Shown piece after piece: positions 16,651 through 25,728 of a stretch of 64,000 nt of DNA (position 1 is its first letter; every line of letters begins with the position of its first letter). The stretch covers positions 55,554-119,553 of the forward strand of contig CACGZG010000003.1 of assembly GCA_902577525.1 (NCBI GenBank), given 5' to 3'. A program made the translations under genes and the position numbers. The stretch comes from an uncultured Pelagibacteraceae bacterium. GTDB lineage: Bacteria; Pseudomonadota; Alphaproteobacteria; Pelagibacterales; Pelagibacteraceae. The notes below the pieces were generated by a model. The model was not told where the DNA came from and ran no database searches. It saw only the letters and a list, made by a program, of their open reading frames with translations.

Positions 16651-17384
16651 TATTTGATAATTTGGAAGAATCTATCAAATCTAATTGATTTGTTCCATTT
16701 CCAAAATGAAAAAATGCTCCCGACTGATCTATCTGAAGAGAAGAATATAAATTGAGCTTTGCCAACTAAATTATCTTTATGAACATAACCTACACTTGAT
16801 AAATATCTACTATCTTTTGAGCAATCTCTATTATCACCTAAAAAGAAATAGTGATCTTGAGGAACTGTGAATTTATCAGAGTTTTTAAAAGGGAAATTCT
16901 TTAAATAAACTGTTTTGTATTTTTTTCCACTCGGTAAGATTTCCTCAAAAGTAAAAACATTAATATTATTTTTGCCACAAAATATTTTATCATCTTTTGA
17001 AACTCTTGATTTCAAAATTTCCGCATTGTTTATATATAAGTTTGAGTCAATAAATTGAACTTGATCACCTGGTAAACCAATTAATCTTTTTATGTAATCA
17101 GTTCTATTATCTGCAGGTGTTTTAAAAACTATAACATCCCCTCTCTTGGGCTCACTGAACATCAATCTACCCTTAAAAATTGGTGGACTAAATGGAAAAG
17201 AATGTTTGCTATATCCATATGAATATTTAGTCACAAATAATCTATCTCCAACTAAAAGATTGGGCTCCATGGATGAGGATGGTATATAAAAGGGTTGAAG
17301 AAACAAGGATCTTATAAAAATTGCTATTATTAATGCATAAAATAATGTTTTTATATTCTCTTTAAAAAAATTTTTATCTATCAT
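16650..17384 (-). CDS. lepB: Signal peptidase I
   Basis: 244 residues. One N-terminal membrane segment (LFYALIIAIFIRSLFLQPFYI) leads into the catalytic Ser box IPSSSMEPNLLVGDRLFVTK. The Lys box is GDVIVFKTPADNRTDYIKRLIGLPGD, and the C-terminal box GDNRDCSKDSRYLSSVGYV. It removes Sec/Tat signal peptides at the periplasmic face. The start overlaps the acpS stop by 4 bases. Confidence 0.97.
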   Translation of the reverse strand: MIDKNFFKENIKTLFYALIIAIFIRSLFLQPFYIPSSSMEPNLLVGDRLFVTKYSYGYSKHSFPFSPPIFKGRLMFSEPKRGDVIVFKTPADNRTDYIKRLIGLPGDQVQFIDSNLYINNAEILKSRVSKDDKIFCGKNNINVFTFEEILPSGKKYKTVYLKNFPFKNSDKFTVPQDHYFFLGDNRDCSKDSRYLSSVGYVHKDNLVGKAQFIFFSSDRSVGSIFSFWKWNKSIRFDRFFQIIK

Positions 17385-17770
17385 GATTTTTTAATTAAAA
17401 TTGTAAACGCAATAGAATGATCTTTTTCATCAGAAAGTGATAGAAATAAATCATATTTTTTAATTTTAAATTTCTTTTTAACAAATTGATCTAATTTTCT
17501 TGATTTATAGAAATAAGGTTGACCCATTTTATCATTTAAAATTTCAATATTTTTAAAATATAAACCATCCCTTATTCCAGTCCCAATGGATTTTGATAAA
17601 GCTTCTTTTGCAGCAAATCTTTTAGCAAAATAATTAGTTTTATTCATTTTTTTTTTAGAAAATTTAAGTTCATTAGGTCCAAAAGTTCTTTTTAAGAAAT
17701 TTTTATTCTTTATTAGAAGTTGGATTCTCTTATTAATTACTAGATCAACTCCAACACCTAATATTTTCAT
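17381..17770 (-). CDS. acpS: Holo-[acyl-carrier-protein] synthase
   Basis: 129 residues with the two AcpS-type phosphopantetheinyl transferase motifs: ILGVGVDLVINKRIQ (Mg-binding Asp) and FAKRFAAKEALSKSIGTGI (Glu and Lys). It transfers the 4'-phosphopantetheine arm from CoA to apo-ACP. It lies between pdxJ and lepB in the conserved pdxJ-acpS-lepB-rnc order and overlaps lepB by 4 bases. Confidence 0.95.
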   Translation of the reverse strand: MKILGVGVDLVINKRIQLLIKNKNFLKRTFGPNELKFSKKKMNKTNYFAKRFAAKEALSKSIGTGIRDGLYFKNIEILNDKMGQPYFYKSRKLDQFVKKKFKIKKYDLFLSLSDEKDHSIAFTILIKKS

Positions 17771-17776
17771 GTTTTT

Positions 17777-18493
17777 TTATTTTATTATTTTTCTAAAATT
17801 TTTAATCACTTTTGATAAACCAAAAAAAACTGATTCTCCAATAAGATAATGTCCTATATTAAATTCCTGAATTTCTTTTAAACTAGATAATAATTGAGTA
17901 GTTTTATAATCAAGACCATGGCCAGCATGAACTTCTAAACCAATTTTTTTTGCTAAATATGAGCATTTCTTAATTCTGGCAAGCTCATTTGAATAATCTT
18001 TTTTAGATTTTACCAACCTTGAAAGTCTTCCTGTATGAATTTCAATGCAATCAGATCCTAATTTGTAAGAAATTTTGACGTCATTAATAGAAGGATTTAT
18101 GAATAAGCTTGTTCTAATTTTTTTTTGTTTAAATTTGGAAATAATACTTCTAATTTTATTTTTATTTTTTCTTAAATCTAATCCCCCTTCTGTGGTGATT
18201 TCCTTTCTATTTTCTGGTACTAGACAAATAAAATTTGGCTTAATCTTTATTGCTTTATTTATCATTTTTGAATTTGTAGAGATTTCTAAATTCACTAAAA
18301 TATTTTTAAGTGAACAAATTTTTTTTGCATCTTTGTCTTTTATATGTCTTCTATCTTCACGAAGGTGAATTGTTATTGAGTCAGCACCTGCTTTTTTAAC
18401 AAATTTTGCTGCTAATAGAGGATCTGGATGGAATTCCCCTCTAGCATTCCTTAATGTTGCTACATGATCTATATTAACCCCAAGACGTTTCAC
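17777..18493 (-). CDS. pdxJ: Pyridoxine 5'-phosphate synthase
   Basis: 238 residues of a TIM barrel. The start RLGVNIDHVATLRNARG is the PdxJ signature, followed by ITIHLREDRRHI, CLVPENRKEITTEGGL, IEIHTGRLS and EVHAGHGLDYKT. PdxJ forms pyridoxine phosphate from 1-deoxyxylulose-5-phosphate and 3-amino-2-oxopropyl phosphate. It is preceded by pyrE with a 4-base overlap. Its presence bears on whether this strain makes its own vitamin B6; the partner PdxA is not in the window. Confidence 0.96.
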   Translation of the reverse strand: MKRLGVNIDHVATLRNARGEFHPDPLLAAKFVKKAGADSITIHLREDRRHIKDKDAKKICSLKNILVNLEISTNSKMINKAIKIKPNFICLVPENRKEITTEGGLDLRKNKNKIRSIISKFKQKKIRTSLFINPSINDVKISYKLGSDCIEIHTGRLSRLVKSKKDYSNELARIKKCSYLAKKIGLEVHAGHGLDYKTTQLLSSLKEIQEFNIGHYLIGESVFFGLSKVIKNFRKIIK

Positions 18494-19077
18494 TTAGTAT
18501 ATCTGCTTCCTGGTGTTGAAATAGGAATCAATTTCAACTCATTTGGTACTTCATTTTTTCTATAAGTTGGGACTGAAATCTTAAGATGCGAAACTATGTT
18601 TTTCTTTATTTTTAAACTTTTTTTTGATGATCTATCTATAATTGTTGCAAAACCAACTAATTTTGCTTGTGAATTTTTTATCAATTTCACACATTCCAAA
18701 CTTGATTTTCCTGTGGTTATAACATCTTCAATAATCAATACTCTTGATCCTTTTCTTATTTTAAAGCCTCTTCTTAATTTGAATTTTCCATTTACTCTTT
18801 CACAAAAGATAGTTTCTTTTTTTAAAAGTTTACCAATTTCATAACCTATAATTATACCTCCCATTGCTGGTGACAAAATCAAATCAAATTTTTTAAATTT
18901 TTTCTTAATCTTAGAAGCTAAAGATTTACATATCTTTTCTGCTTTATGAGGAAAACTTAAGAGTTTTGCACATTGAATATATTTAGAAGAATGTAAACCA
19001 GATGATAAAACGAAATGTCCATCTAATAATGCATCAGTTTTTCTTAAAATATTTAAGGATTTTTTGAGTGAAAGCAT
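18490..19077 (-). CDS. pyrE: Orotate phosphoribosyltransferase
   Basis: 195 residues. The PRPP-binding motif is RVLIIEDVITTGKSSLECV, and the N-terminal part has GHFVLSSGLHSSKYIQCAKL. It makes orotidine-5'-phosphate in pyrimidine synthesis; pyrB and a PyrC-like gene lie elsewhere in this window. The first 44 bases overlap the end of spoT. An internal start is possible, but the N-terminal residues from MLSLKKSLNILRKTDALL fit the family. Confidence 0.93.
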   Translation of the reverse strand: MLSLKKSLNILRKTDALLDGHFVLSSGLHSSKYIQCAKLLSFPHKAEKICKSLASKIKKKFKKFDLILSPAMGGIIIGYEIGKLLKKETIFCERVNGKFKLRRGFKIRKGSRVLIIEDVITTGKSSLECVKLIKNSQAKLVGFATIIDRSSKKSLKIKKNIVSHLKISVPTYRKNEVPNELKLIPISTPGSRYTK

Positions 19078-20779
19078 TTCTTTTATCTTCGTGTCTAATT
19101 ATCTTAAATTTTATACCTTTTTGTTTGAGCTCTGCAATAAAATTAGTAAAATTTTTTAATTCTCTTATAATCAATTGAAACTTAAAATTAATATAATTAG
19201 GGTTTTTACCTACCATTTCTAAATTAGAAATATTCAATTTATGTTCACCAATTAATGAGCTTACATTCCCTAATTGACCAGGTTTATCGGGCAAAGAGAT
19301 CCATAGAGTTGTATTATATTTTTTAATTCTTTCTTGTTTTTTTTCACCTCTGTCATGCCAATATTTTCTTATTGCTGATCTAGCTTTACCGGTTTTTGTT
19401 ATTGGTATCCAATGCAAAGAAGGCGAATTATTTTTAGATGTAATAATTTTTACAGTATCACCATTTCTTAAACTACTTTGTAATTCACTTTTGTTACCGT
19501 TGATTTCACAACCAACTGCAGTATCACCTATTTTAGTATGTACTGCATAGGCAAAATCAATGGGCGTGGCATCTTTAGGTAATTTAATGACTGACCCTTT
19601 TGGTGTAAAACAAAACACATTTTCTTGGAACATTTGTAGCTTTGTATATTCGTAAGAGTGTTCAGGATTTTCATTTTTTTCAATAATTTCTACTAAGTCT
19701 TTTAACCAGTCATATTCTTTCCATGTAAGAGAATTAAATTTTTCTGATGATTTATATTGCCAATGTGAAGCTATACCTCTTTCTGCAAAATCATGCATTT
19801 TTTTAGTTCTAATTTGAATCTCAATAGGTTTTTTATATGAGCCTATGACAGCCGTATGAATAGATTTATAACCATTTATTTTTGGGGAAGATATATAATC
19901 TTTAAATTTTCCAGGTATACAGTTCCATTCCTTATGCAGAACTCCTAATGTTTTATAACAATCATCAATATTTTCTAATATAATTCTAAAACCAATGATG
20001 TCTGTAATTTGCTCTAGAGAAACTCTTTTTTTTTGTAATTTTCTCCATATAGAAAAAGGTGTTTTTTCTCTTCCATAAATTTTCGCTTCTAAATTATTTT
20101 TTTTCAAATGAAGTTTTAATTCATGTGATAAGTGATCAAAAACACCCTTTTTATCAAATTTAATTTCATCTAATCTTTTTTGAATTAAAGATCTTGCTTC
20201 ATTATTTAATATTTCAAAAGAAAGGTCTTCGAGTTCATCCCTAATTCTGTGCATTCCCATTCTATCTGCCAATGGTGCATAAATTTCCATTGTCTCTTGG
20301 GATATTCTTTTTCTTTTATCATCACGATTAATTGCTTTGATTGTTCTCATATTATGAAGACGATCTGCAATTTTTACTAATAAAACCCTTATATCTTTTG
20401 AGGTTGCTAAAATTAATTTTCTAAAATTTTCTGCCTTTGAATTAGGAGACGCTGTATTTTCTAATGCAGAAATTTTTGTTACACCATCAACAAGGTCTGC
20501 AACTTCAATACCAAATTCACCTTTGATTGTTTCATATGTTGCATAAGTATCCTCAATGGTATCATGCAATAAGCCCGTGGCTATTGTTGCACTATCCAAC
20601 TTTAGATCAGTTAAAATATTAGCTACTTCAATTGGGTGAACCGAATATGGATCACCAGATGCTCGCTTTTGATTACTATGAGCTTTAATAGCGAAATCAT
20701 AAGCTTTATTCAATTTTTCAGGATTTAGAAACTTATTATAGATTTTTACTTTATTTATTAAATCTTCAGAATTTAACAT
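19034..20779 (-). CDS. spoT: Bifunctional (p)ppGpp synthetase/hydrolase, short form
   Basis: 581 residues against about 700-750 for most Rel/SpoT proteins. The HD hydrolase is intact: SGDPYSVHPIEV (about 41-52), LLHDTIED (71-78) and KIADRLHNMRTI. The synthetase is intact: GREKTPFSIWRKLQ, DIIGFRIIL, KINGYKSIHTAV, IEIQIRT. TGS (about 388-450, VFCFTPKGSVIKLPKDATPI) and a terminal ACT domain (TTLWISLPDKPGQLGNVSSL) remain, but only about 45 residues separate them, so the cysteine-bearing zinc-finger/CC region that normally lies there is gone. Hydrolase and synthetase should both work; regulation by the C-terminal half may differ. Confidence 0.93.
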   Translation of the reverse strand: MLNSEDLINKVKIYNKFLNPEKLNKAYDFAIKAHSNQKRASGDPYSVHPIEVANILTDLKLDSATIATGLLHDTIEDTYATYETIKGEFGIEVADLVDGVTKISALENTASPNSKAENFRKLILATSKDIRVLLVKIADRLHNMRTIKAINRDDKRKRISQETMEIYAPLADRMGMHRIRDELEDLSFEILNNEARSLIQKRLDEIKFDKKGVFDHLSHELKLHLKKNNLEAKIYGREKTPFSIWRKLQKKRVSLEQITDIIGFRIILENIDDCYKTLGVLHKEWNCIPGKFKDYISSPKINGYKSIHTAVIGSYKKPIEIQIRTKKMHDFAERGIASHWQYKSSEKFNSLTWKEYDWLKDLVEIIEKNENPEHSYEYTKLQMFQENVFCFTPKGSVIKLPKDATPIDFAYAVHTKIGDTAVGCEINGNKSELQSSLRNGDTVKIITSKNNSPSLHWIPITKTGKARSAIRKYWHDRGEKKQERIKKYNTTLWISLPDKPGQLGNVSSLIGEHKLNISNLEMVGKNPNYINFKFQLIIRELKNFTNFIAELKQKGIKFKIIRHEDKRNAFTQKILKYFKKN

Positions 20780-20799
20780 ATATTTATTATATCATTAAA

Positions 20800-21297
20800 T
20801 TAGATTTGTTTAATAGAAGTTATATCGTCATAAGATAAAGATAAAATGAGAGATTTTATATGAATTTTTAATTTTGGGTGTTTCCATTGTTTTTCTATCT
20901 CAAATAAAGGAATTAAAACAAAATTTCTTTTATGCATTCTTGGATGAGGCAAAATTACACCATTCAAAATGACACTTTTATCATAATCAATTATGTCAAT
21001 ATCACATTCCCTTGGAGAGTTTTTTTCAGATTTCTTTCTACCTAGTAAAATTTCAATCTTTTTACAAATATCTAATAATTTAACAAAATCTAAACTTGTT
21101 TTTATTTTTAAAACTATGTTCAAGAATTTTGGATTTAATTTATTGGGCCATGATAAAGTTTCATAGTAACTAGATGATTTAATAATTTTTATATTATTTT
21201 TTAAGAGAAAAACCTTAGCTAATTCGATATTAATATACCTATTTCCTAAATTTGATCCTAATGCTAAATAAGCAATCTTAACTCGATTTTCTGACAT
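20800..21297 (-). CDS. folK: 2-amino-4-hydroxy-6-hydroxymethyldihydropteridine pyrophosphokinase
   Basis: I choose the ATG at 21297 (165 residues); the ORF-track start is a GTG at 21312, five codons earlier. Motifs: [33 protein letters not shown], and the substrate/Mg site [20 protein letters not shown] followed by [16 protein letters not shown]. It pyrophosphorylates the pterin precursor of folate. The 5' end overlaps smpB. In many alphaproteobacteria rpoZ also lies near this point; it is not here. Confidence 0.94.
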   Translation of the reverse strand: MSENRVKIAYLALGSNLGNRYINIELAKVFLLKNNIKIIKSSSYYETLSWPNKLNPKFLNIVLKIKTSLDFVKLLDICKKIEILLGRKKSEKNSPRECDIDIIDYDKSVILNGVILPHPRMHKRNFVLIPLFEIEKQWKHPKLKIHIKSLILSLSYDDITSIKQI

Positions 21298-21748
21298 ATC
21301 TAGCTTTGTCACGATTCCAATCTCTAGTTTTTTTTACTGCTCTTTTATCATAATGCTTTTTTCCTTTTGCGACAGCAAGCTCTAACTTGGCTTTTCCTTT
21401 TTTAAAATACATTTTAGTAGGTATTATTGTAAAACCTTCACGTTGCATTTTACCTATAAGTTTATTTATTTCTTTCTTATTCAATAAGAGTTTTCTTTCA
21501 TCCAAAGGTTTATGATTTTGAAGACTAGAATATTTATAAGTTGCAATATGAGAATTGATCAAAATTATTTCACCATTTTTTTCAACAGCATATGAGTCTG
21601 CAATATTTACTCTGCCATTTCTAATTGATTTTATTTCTGACCCTTTTAAAACTATACCTGCTTCATAATAATCTTCAAAAAAATAATTAAAACTTGCTTT
21701 TCTATTTAAACAAATAATTTTTAAACCAGAATTGGTTTTTTTTTTCAT
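21278..21748 (-). CDS. smpB: SsrA-binding protein SmpB
   Basis: 156 residues. Core motifs are [48 protein letters not shown], and the tail [20 protein letters not shown] that contacts tmRNA and the decoding site. It delivers tmRNA to stalled ribosomes. It starts one base into the dapA stop, so it is translationally coupled with dapA. The tmRNA gene was not seen in this window. Confidence 0.96.
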   Translation of the reverse strand: MKKKTNSGLKIICLNRKASFNYFFEDYYEAGIVLKGSEIKSIRNGRVNIADSYAVEKNGEIILINSHIATYKYSSLQNHKPLDERKLLLNKKEINKLIGKMQREGFTIIPTKMYFKKGKAKLELAVAKGKKHYDKRAVKKTRDWNRDKARYVRKSS

Positions 21749-22629
21749 TAAATCAATTTAGCAGAAAGAAGAGCTTCTTTAATTACTTTTTTTGTTGGTT
21801 CTGTTACTTTTACTAATGGCAGTCTTACACTATCGTCACAGAGATTTAATAATTTTGCAGCATATTTAACTGGACTTGGATTGCTTTCAACAAACATAGC
21901 ATGATGAACTGGTTGTAAAATCTTATTTAATTTTTCTGCCTCTTTTTTTTCGTCATCAATTTTTGATTTAGAAAATTTTTGAAAATCTGAGCAAAGTTTT
22001 GGTGCAATATTTGCTGTAACGCTAATGGCTCCTTCTCCACCCTTTTTGTTAAATTCTAACGCATTATCATCATTTCCTGTTAATTGTAAAAAATCTTTTC
22101 CCATTTTTTTTGAAGTTTGTTCTACTCTTTTAAGATCTCCAGTAGCATCTTTTACACCTATAATATTTTTTAATTCAAAAAGTTTAGCCATCGTATCAAC
22201 TGACATATCAATTACTGATCTTCCAGGAATATTATAGATTATGATTGGTATACCACATTTATCATTAATCGCTTTATAGTGCTGATATAAACCTTCCTGA
22301 GTTGGTTTGTTATAATATGGCGTTACAACTAAAGCTCCATTGGCTCCTATTTTTTCAGCGTGTCTTGTTAGTGATATCGCTTCTTCTGTAGAATTAGAAC
22401 CTGTGCCAGCAAAAACTGGAAGTTTTTGATTGCTTTCTTTTACACATAATTCAATAACTTTTTCATGTTCTTGATGACTAAGGGTTGGTGACTCACCAGT
22501 GGTACCAGCTGGAACAAGACCATTTGTACCATTTTCGATATGAAAATGTATTAACTTGATATATGTTTCTTCATCAAGTTTATTATCTTTAAATGGAGTG
22601 ACTAAAGCTACATTTGATCCTTTAAACAT
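21748..22629 (-). CDS. dapA: 4-hydroxy-tetrahydrodipicolinate synthase
   Basis: 293 residues, a TIM barrel of the DapA/NAL family. The phosphate-free substrate site [19 protein letters not shown], the catalytic Tyr in [10 protein letters not shown], and the Schiff-base Lys in [10 protein letters not shown] are all present. It condenses pyruvate with aspartate semialdehyde toward diaminopimelate and lysine. It is divergent from the lytic transglycosylase gene with 37 bases between starts, so two wall-related genes share a promoter region. Confidence 0.96.
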   Translation of the reverse strand: MFKGSNVALVTPFKDNKLDEETYIKLIHFHIENGTNGLVPAGTTGESPTLSHQEHEKVIELCVKESNQKLPVFAGTGSNSTEEAISLTRHAEKIGANGALVVTPYYNKPTQEGLYQHYKAINDKCGIPIIIYNIPGRSVIDMSVDTMAKLFELKNIIGVKDATGDLKRVEQTSKKMGKDFLQLTGNDDNALEFNKKGGEGAISVTANIAPKLCSDFQKFSKSKIDDEKKEAEKLNKILQPVHHAMFVESNPSPVKYAAKLLNLCDDSVRLPLVKVTEPTKKVIKEALLSAKLI

Positions 22630-22666
22630 AAATACTTATAACATAGATTATCGATTCATAAAGATT

Positions 22667-24871
22667 ATGTTAAAAAAAAAATTATTATTAATAGTAATAT
22701 TATTTCTATTTAATACTACAAATTTTGTTTTCGCAGAAATTATCCCAATTAAAAAACCAATTCAAACTAAAGAAGAAAAAGAGAAAAAATTATTAAAAGA
22801 TATCGTAAAACCACTACCAAAACCTTCAATTGTAAAAAAAACTATTAAAAAAGATAAAAATATCGATAAAAAAAATGAGTTTGCAGGTTTAATATTACCC
22901 AAAAAGAAACCTTTAATTGCAGGAAAAGTAAAGAAAGATACTTTAAAGAAATCCAAATATTACAGCAAAAAAGATTTTGCACTAGCTAAAAAGGCAATTA
23001 CTGAAATGAAGCAAGCAAAATGGGCTAACGCTTTGAAAATTTCAAAAAAAGCCAGAGATAAATCTATATATAATTTTATTCAATGGAGACATTTGTTAAC
23101 TAAAGGAAATAAAGCTTCTTATTATGATTATAAAACATTCATAGATGCTAATGAAAAATATCCAAGAATAAATCGAATAAGATATTTAGCTGAACATAAA
23201 CTCTCCACAGACAAGGTTTCCCCAAAGAAAATTATTGATTGGTTTGGATCTAATGAACCATTAAGTGGATTTGGAAAAATGATACTTGGAGAAAGTCATA
23301 TTCTTGTTGGAAATAAGATTAAAGGTACTAATTTAGTAAAAGAAGGCTGGGTCACAGCAGAAATGACTAAATCTGAATTAAGATTTTATAGAAAAAAATT
23401 TAAAAAGTATCTTAATGCTGATGATTATATTCAAAGAGCAGATTACTTAGCTTGGAATAATAAGTATTGGGATCTTAAGAGACTTCTAAGATATCTACCA
23501 AAAGATTATGAGCTTTTATATAATGCGCGACAATTATTGATGAGTAAATCATATGGTGTTGATAATGCTATAGCAAAAGTTCCTGCAAAGTTTAAAAATG
23601 ATGCAGGATTGAATTATGATAGATTAAAATGGAGAAGGAAAAGAGGAAGAGTAAATAGTTCTGTAGAAATTTTGCAAAAAATTAAAAACACAAAAAACTA
23701 TCTAATTAGACCAGACAAATGGTGGATAGAAAGAGAAATTATTTCAAGATCACTAATCTATAAAAAAAAATATGAATTAGCATATAAAATTTCAAGTAAC
23801 CATGCTTTAACTGAAGGGCCGAAATATGCAGAGGCAGAATGGATGAGTGGTTGGATAGCTTTAAGTTTTTTGAATGATCCATTGCTTGCAAAAGATCATT
23901 TTGAAAATTTTTTTAACAATGTTGGTTATCCTATAAGTGTTGCTAGAGGTGCTTATTGGTTAGGTAGTACCTATAAAAGATTAGGAGACGATACCTCAAG
24001 TTTAAAATGGTTTAAAGAGGCATCGAAGTACATCACCACATATTACGGCCAACTAGCATTATTAGAAATTAACCCTGATCAAAAATTTGAATTAAATAAA
24101 GATATGGAGATAAATAAAGATTATAGAGATTACTTTTTTAAAAAAGAATTAGTCAAAGTTATATATCTTTTACATGAACTCAATGAAGATAAATATACTA
24201 AGCACATTCTAAGATTTTTAGCAAATGATGACATTGACAATGGAAGTGAAATACTCGCAGCAGAATTAGCAACAAATATTGACAGATTTGATTTTGCAAT
24301 TCAAATTGCAAAAATTGCATCCTATGAAAAAAGATTTCATAATAAATACAATTATCCGGTTATAAGTACACCAAATTATATTAATGGAAGAAAAATTCCT
24401 GAGACAGCTTTTATATTATCAATTATAAGACAGGAAAGTGAATTTGATTTAAAAGCAAATAGTCATGCTGGGGCAAAGGGTTTAATGCAATTAATGCCCT
24501 ACACTGCTAAGCTAGTGGCAAAGCAAGCTAAATTACCTTATTCAAAATCTCGATTAACTACTGATCCAGAATATAATATAAATCTTGGATCTCATTACAT
24601 TGCTGGTCTAATACTTGAATATGATGGTGCATACCCATTCGCTATTGCTGCTTACAATGCAGGTCCAAAAAGAGTGAGGTATTGGAACAAGATAAATAAG
24701 AATCCTCAAAAAAAACAAATCGATTATGTTAATTGGATTGAATTAATAAAGTTTAGAGAAACTAGAAACTACGTTCAGCGAGTTTTGGAGAATTACAATG
24801 TGTATAGATATGTTTTGGAACAAAAACCAATCAAAGTTAAAGATTTTTTTAAAGATAATCCACTTTTTTAA
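22667..24871 (+). CDS. slt: Soluble lytic murein transglycosylase
   Basis: I start at the ATG at 22667 (734 residues). The ORF-track frame begins 111 bases earlier inside dapA and lacks a signal at its end. From 22667 there is a clear signal peptide (MLKKKLLLIVILFLFNTTNF...A). A Lys-rich linker and a long helical superhelix region follow, and then the C-terminal SLT domain: FILSIIRQESEFDLKANS with catalytic Glu, GAKGLMQLMPYTAK, NINLGSHYIAGLI and AIAAYNAGPKRVRYW. It cleaves peptidoglycan to 1,6-anhydro products in the periplasm. It converges on the GT2 gene with a 5-base gap. Confidence 0.95.
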   Translation: MLKKKLLLIVILFLFNTTNFVFAEIIPIKKPIQTKEEKEKKLLKDIVKPLPKPSIVKKTIKKDKNIDKKNEFAGLILPKKKPLIAGKVKKDTLKKSKYYSKKDFALAKKAITEMKQAKWANALKISKKARDKSIYNFIQWRHLLTKGNKASYYDYKTFIDANEKYPRINRIRYLAEHKLSTDKVSPKKIIDWFGSNEPLSGFGKMILGESHILVGNKIKGTNLVKEGWVTAEMTKSELRFYRKKFKKYLNADDYIQRADYLAWNNKYWDLKRLLRYLPKDYELLYNARQLLMSKSYGVDNAIAKVPAKFKNDAGLNYDRLKWRRKRGRVNSSVEILQKIKNTKNYLIRPDKWWIEREIISRSLIYKKKYELAYKISSNHALTEGPKYAEAEWMSGWIALSFLNDPLLAKDHFENFFNNVGYPISVARGAYWLGSTYKRLGDDTSSLKWFKEASKYITTYYGQLALLEINPDQKFELNKDMEINKDYRDYFFKKELVKVIYLLHELNEDKYTKHILRFLANDDIDNGSEILAAELATNIDRFDFAIQIAKIASYEKRFHNKYNYPVISTPNYINGRKIPETAFILSIIRQESEFDLKANSHAGAKGLMQLMPYTAKLVAKQAKLPYSKSRLTTDPEYNINLGSHYIAGLILEYDGAYPFAIAAYNAGPKRVRYWNKINKNPQKKQIDYVNWIELIKFRETRNYVQRVLENYNVYRYVLEQKPIKVKDFFKDNPLF

Positions 24872-24876
24872 CAACT

Positions 24877-25728
24877 TTACTTATTATGTATAATAAAATT
24901 TATAAATTTTAAAATTCCTAAATAGTAACATAACATCTTAAACGAACTTTTAAATTGAAGAGTTATAAAACAAAACAAAGACAATATTGGTATTTTAATT
25001 AATTCCCTGAATATTTTAACAATCCTTAATTCATTATATTTGTATTGATAAAGATATTCTCCAAATTTAAAATTTAAATTCTTAATAAATAAATTTCTAT
25101 ATTCTTGGGTGGTTGATTGACCACCTAAATGATTAGCTTTTGACATTGGATTTAAATACAAGGTATATTTTGAATTCTCTATTCTCTTAGAAAGATCCAT
25201 ATCTTCCCAATAAAAGAAAAAGTTTTCATCAAATTTACCTATCCTATTAAATCTATCTTTTTCACTTAAAAAAATAGCTCCAATCATTTTGTTAACTTTT
25301 ACTAATTTATCTCCTTTATTATTAGCTAAATTGAAGTTTTTAAAATTTTTAATCAAGGGTATTGAAATGATAGTGTCTTTTTTTATTAAAAAAGGTTTTT
25401 TTAATCTTAAAATACTTTTTTTACTAATAACAACATCAGCTTGCGTGCAAAGAAAAAATCTGCTCTTTATTTTTTTTGTTAAAAAATTAATACCCCATGC
25501 AAAACCTCTATTTTTATTAGTAATTTTATATAATTGAATTTTTGGTAAAATTTTTATAATTTTTTTTTTTAATTGATGGTCATTACTTTGATCTAATATA
25601 TAAACTTTAAAATCTTTATAATTTTTTAAGTTTTTTAGTACAGATTTTGATGTTTTATAAAGTAATAATAAAACAGATATGTCATTTGACTTAATTTGTC
25701 TTGTTAAAAAATTTTTCATAAATTTCAT
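24877..25728 (-). CDS. Glycosyltransferase family 2 (rhamnosyltransferase-like)
   Basis: 283 residues with a GT-A fold. Visible elements are SVLLLLYKTSKSVLKNLK (start of the nucleotide-binding fold), ITNKNRGFAWGINFL, the acidic LCTQADVVIS in the DxD position, MIGAIFLSEKDRFNRIGKFD and FFFYWEDMDLSKRI (family ED box), then HLGGQST. A hydrophobic C-terminal end suggests membrane association. Such enzymes add sugars to lipid-linked O-antigen or related glycans; donor and acceptor are not determinable. It overlaps the GT4 gene upstream by 38 bases; a second Met three codons in is an alternative start. Confidence 0.82.
   Translation of the reverse strand: MKFMKNFLTRQIKSNDISVLLLLYKTSKSVLKNLKNYKDFKVYILDQSNDHQLKKKIIKILPKIQLYKITNKNRGFAWGINFLTKKIKSRFFLCTQADVVISKKSILRLKKPFLIKKDTIISIPLIKNFKNFNLANNKGDKLVKVNKMIGAIFLSEKDRFNRIGKFDENFFFYWEDMDLSKRIENSKYTLYLNPMSKANHLGGQSTTQEYRNLFIKNLNFKFGEYLYQYKYNELRIVKIFRELIKIPILSLFCFITLQFKSSFKMLCYYLGILKFINFIIHNK

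Noticed and set aside
22556-22666. N-terminal extension of the lytic transglycosylase
   Set aside because: Runs antisense through dapA; the signal peptide begins exactly at the ATG at 22667.
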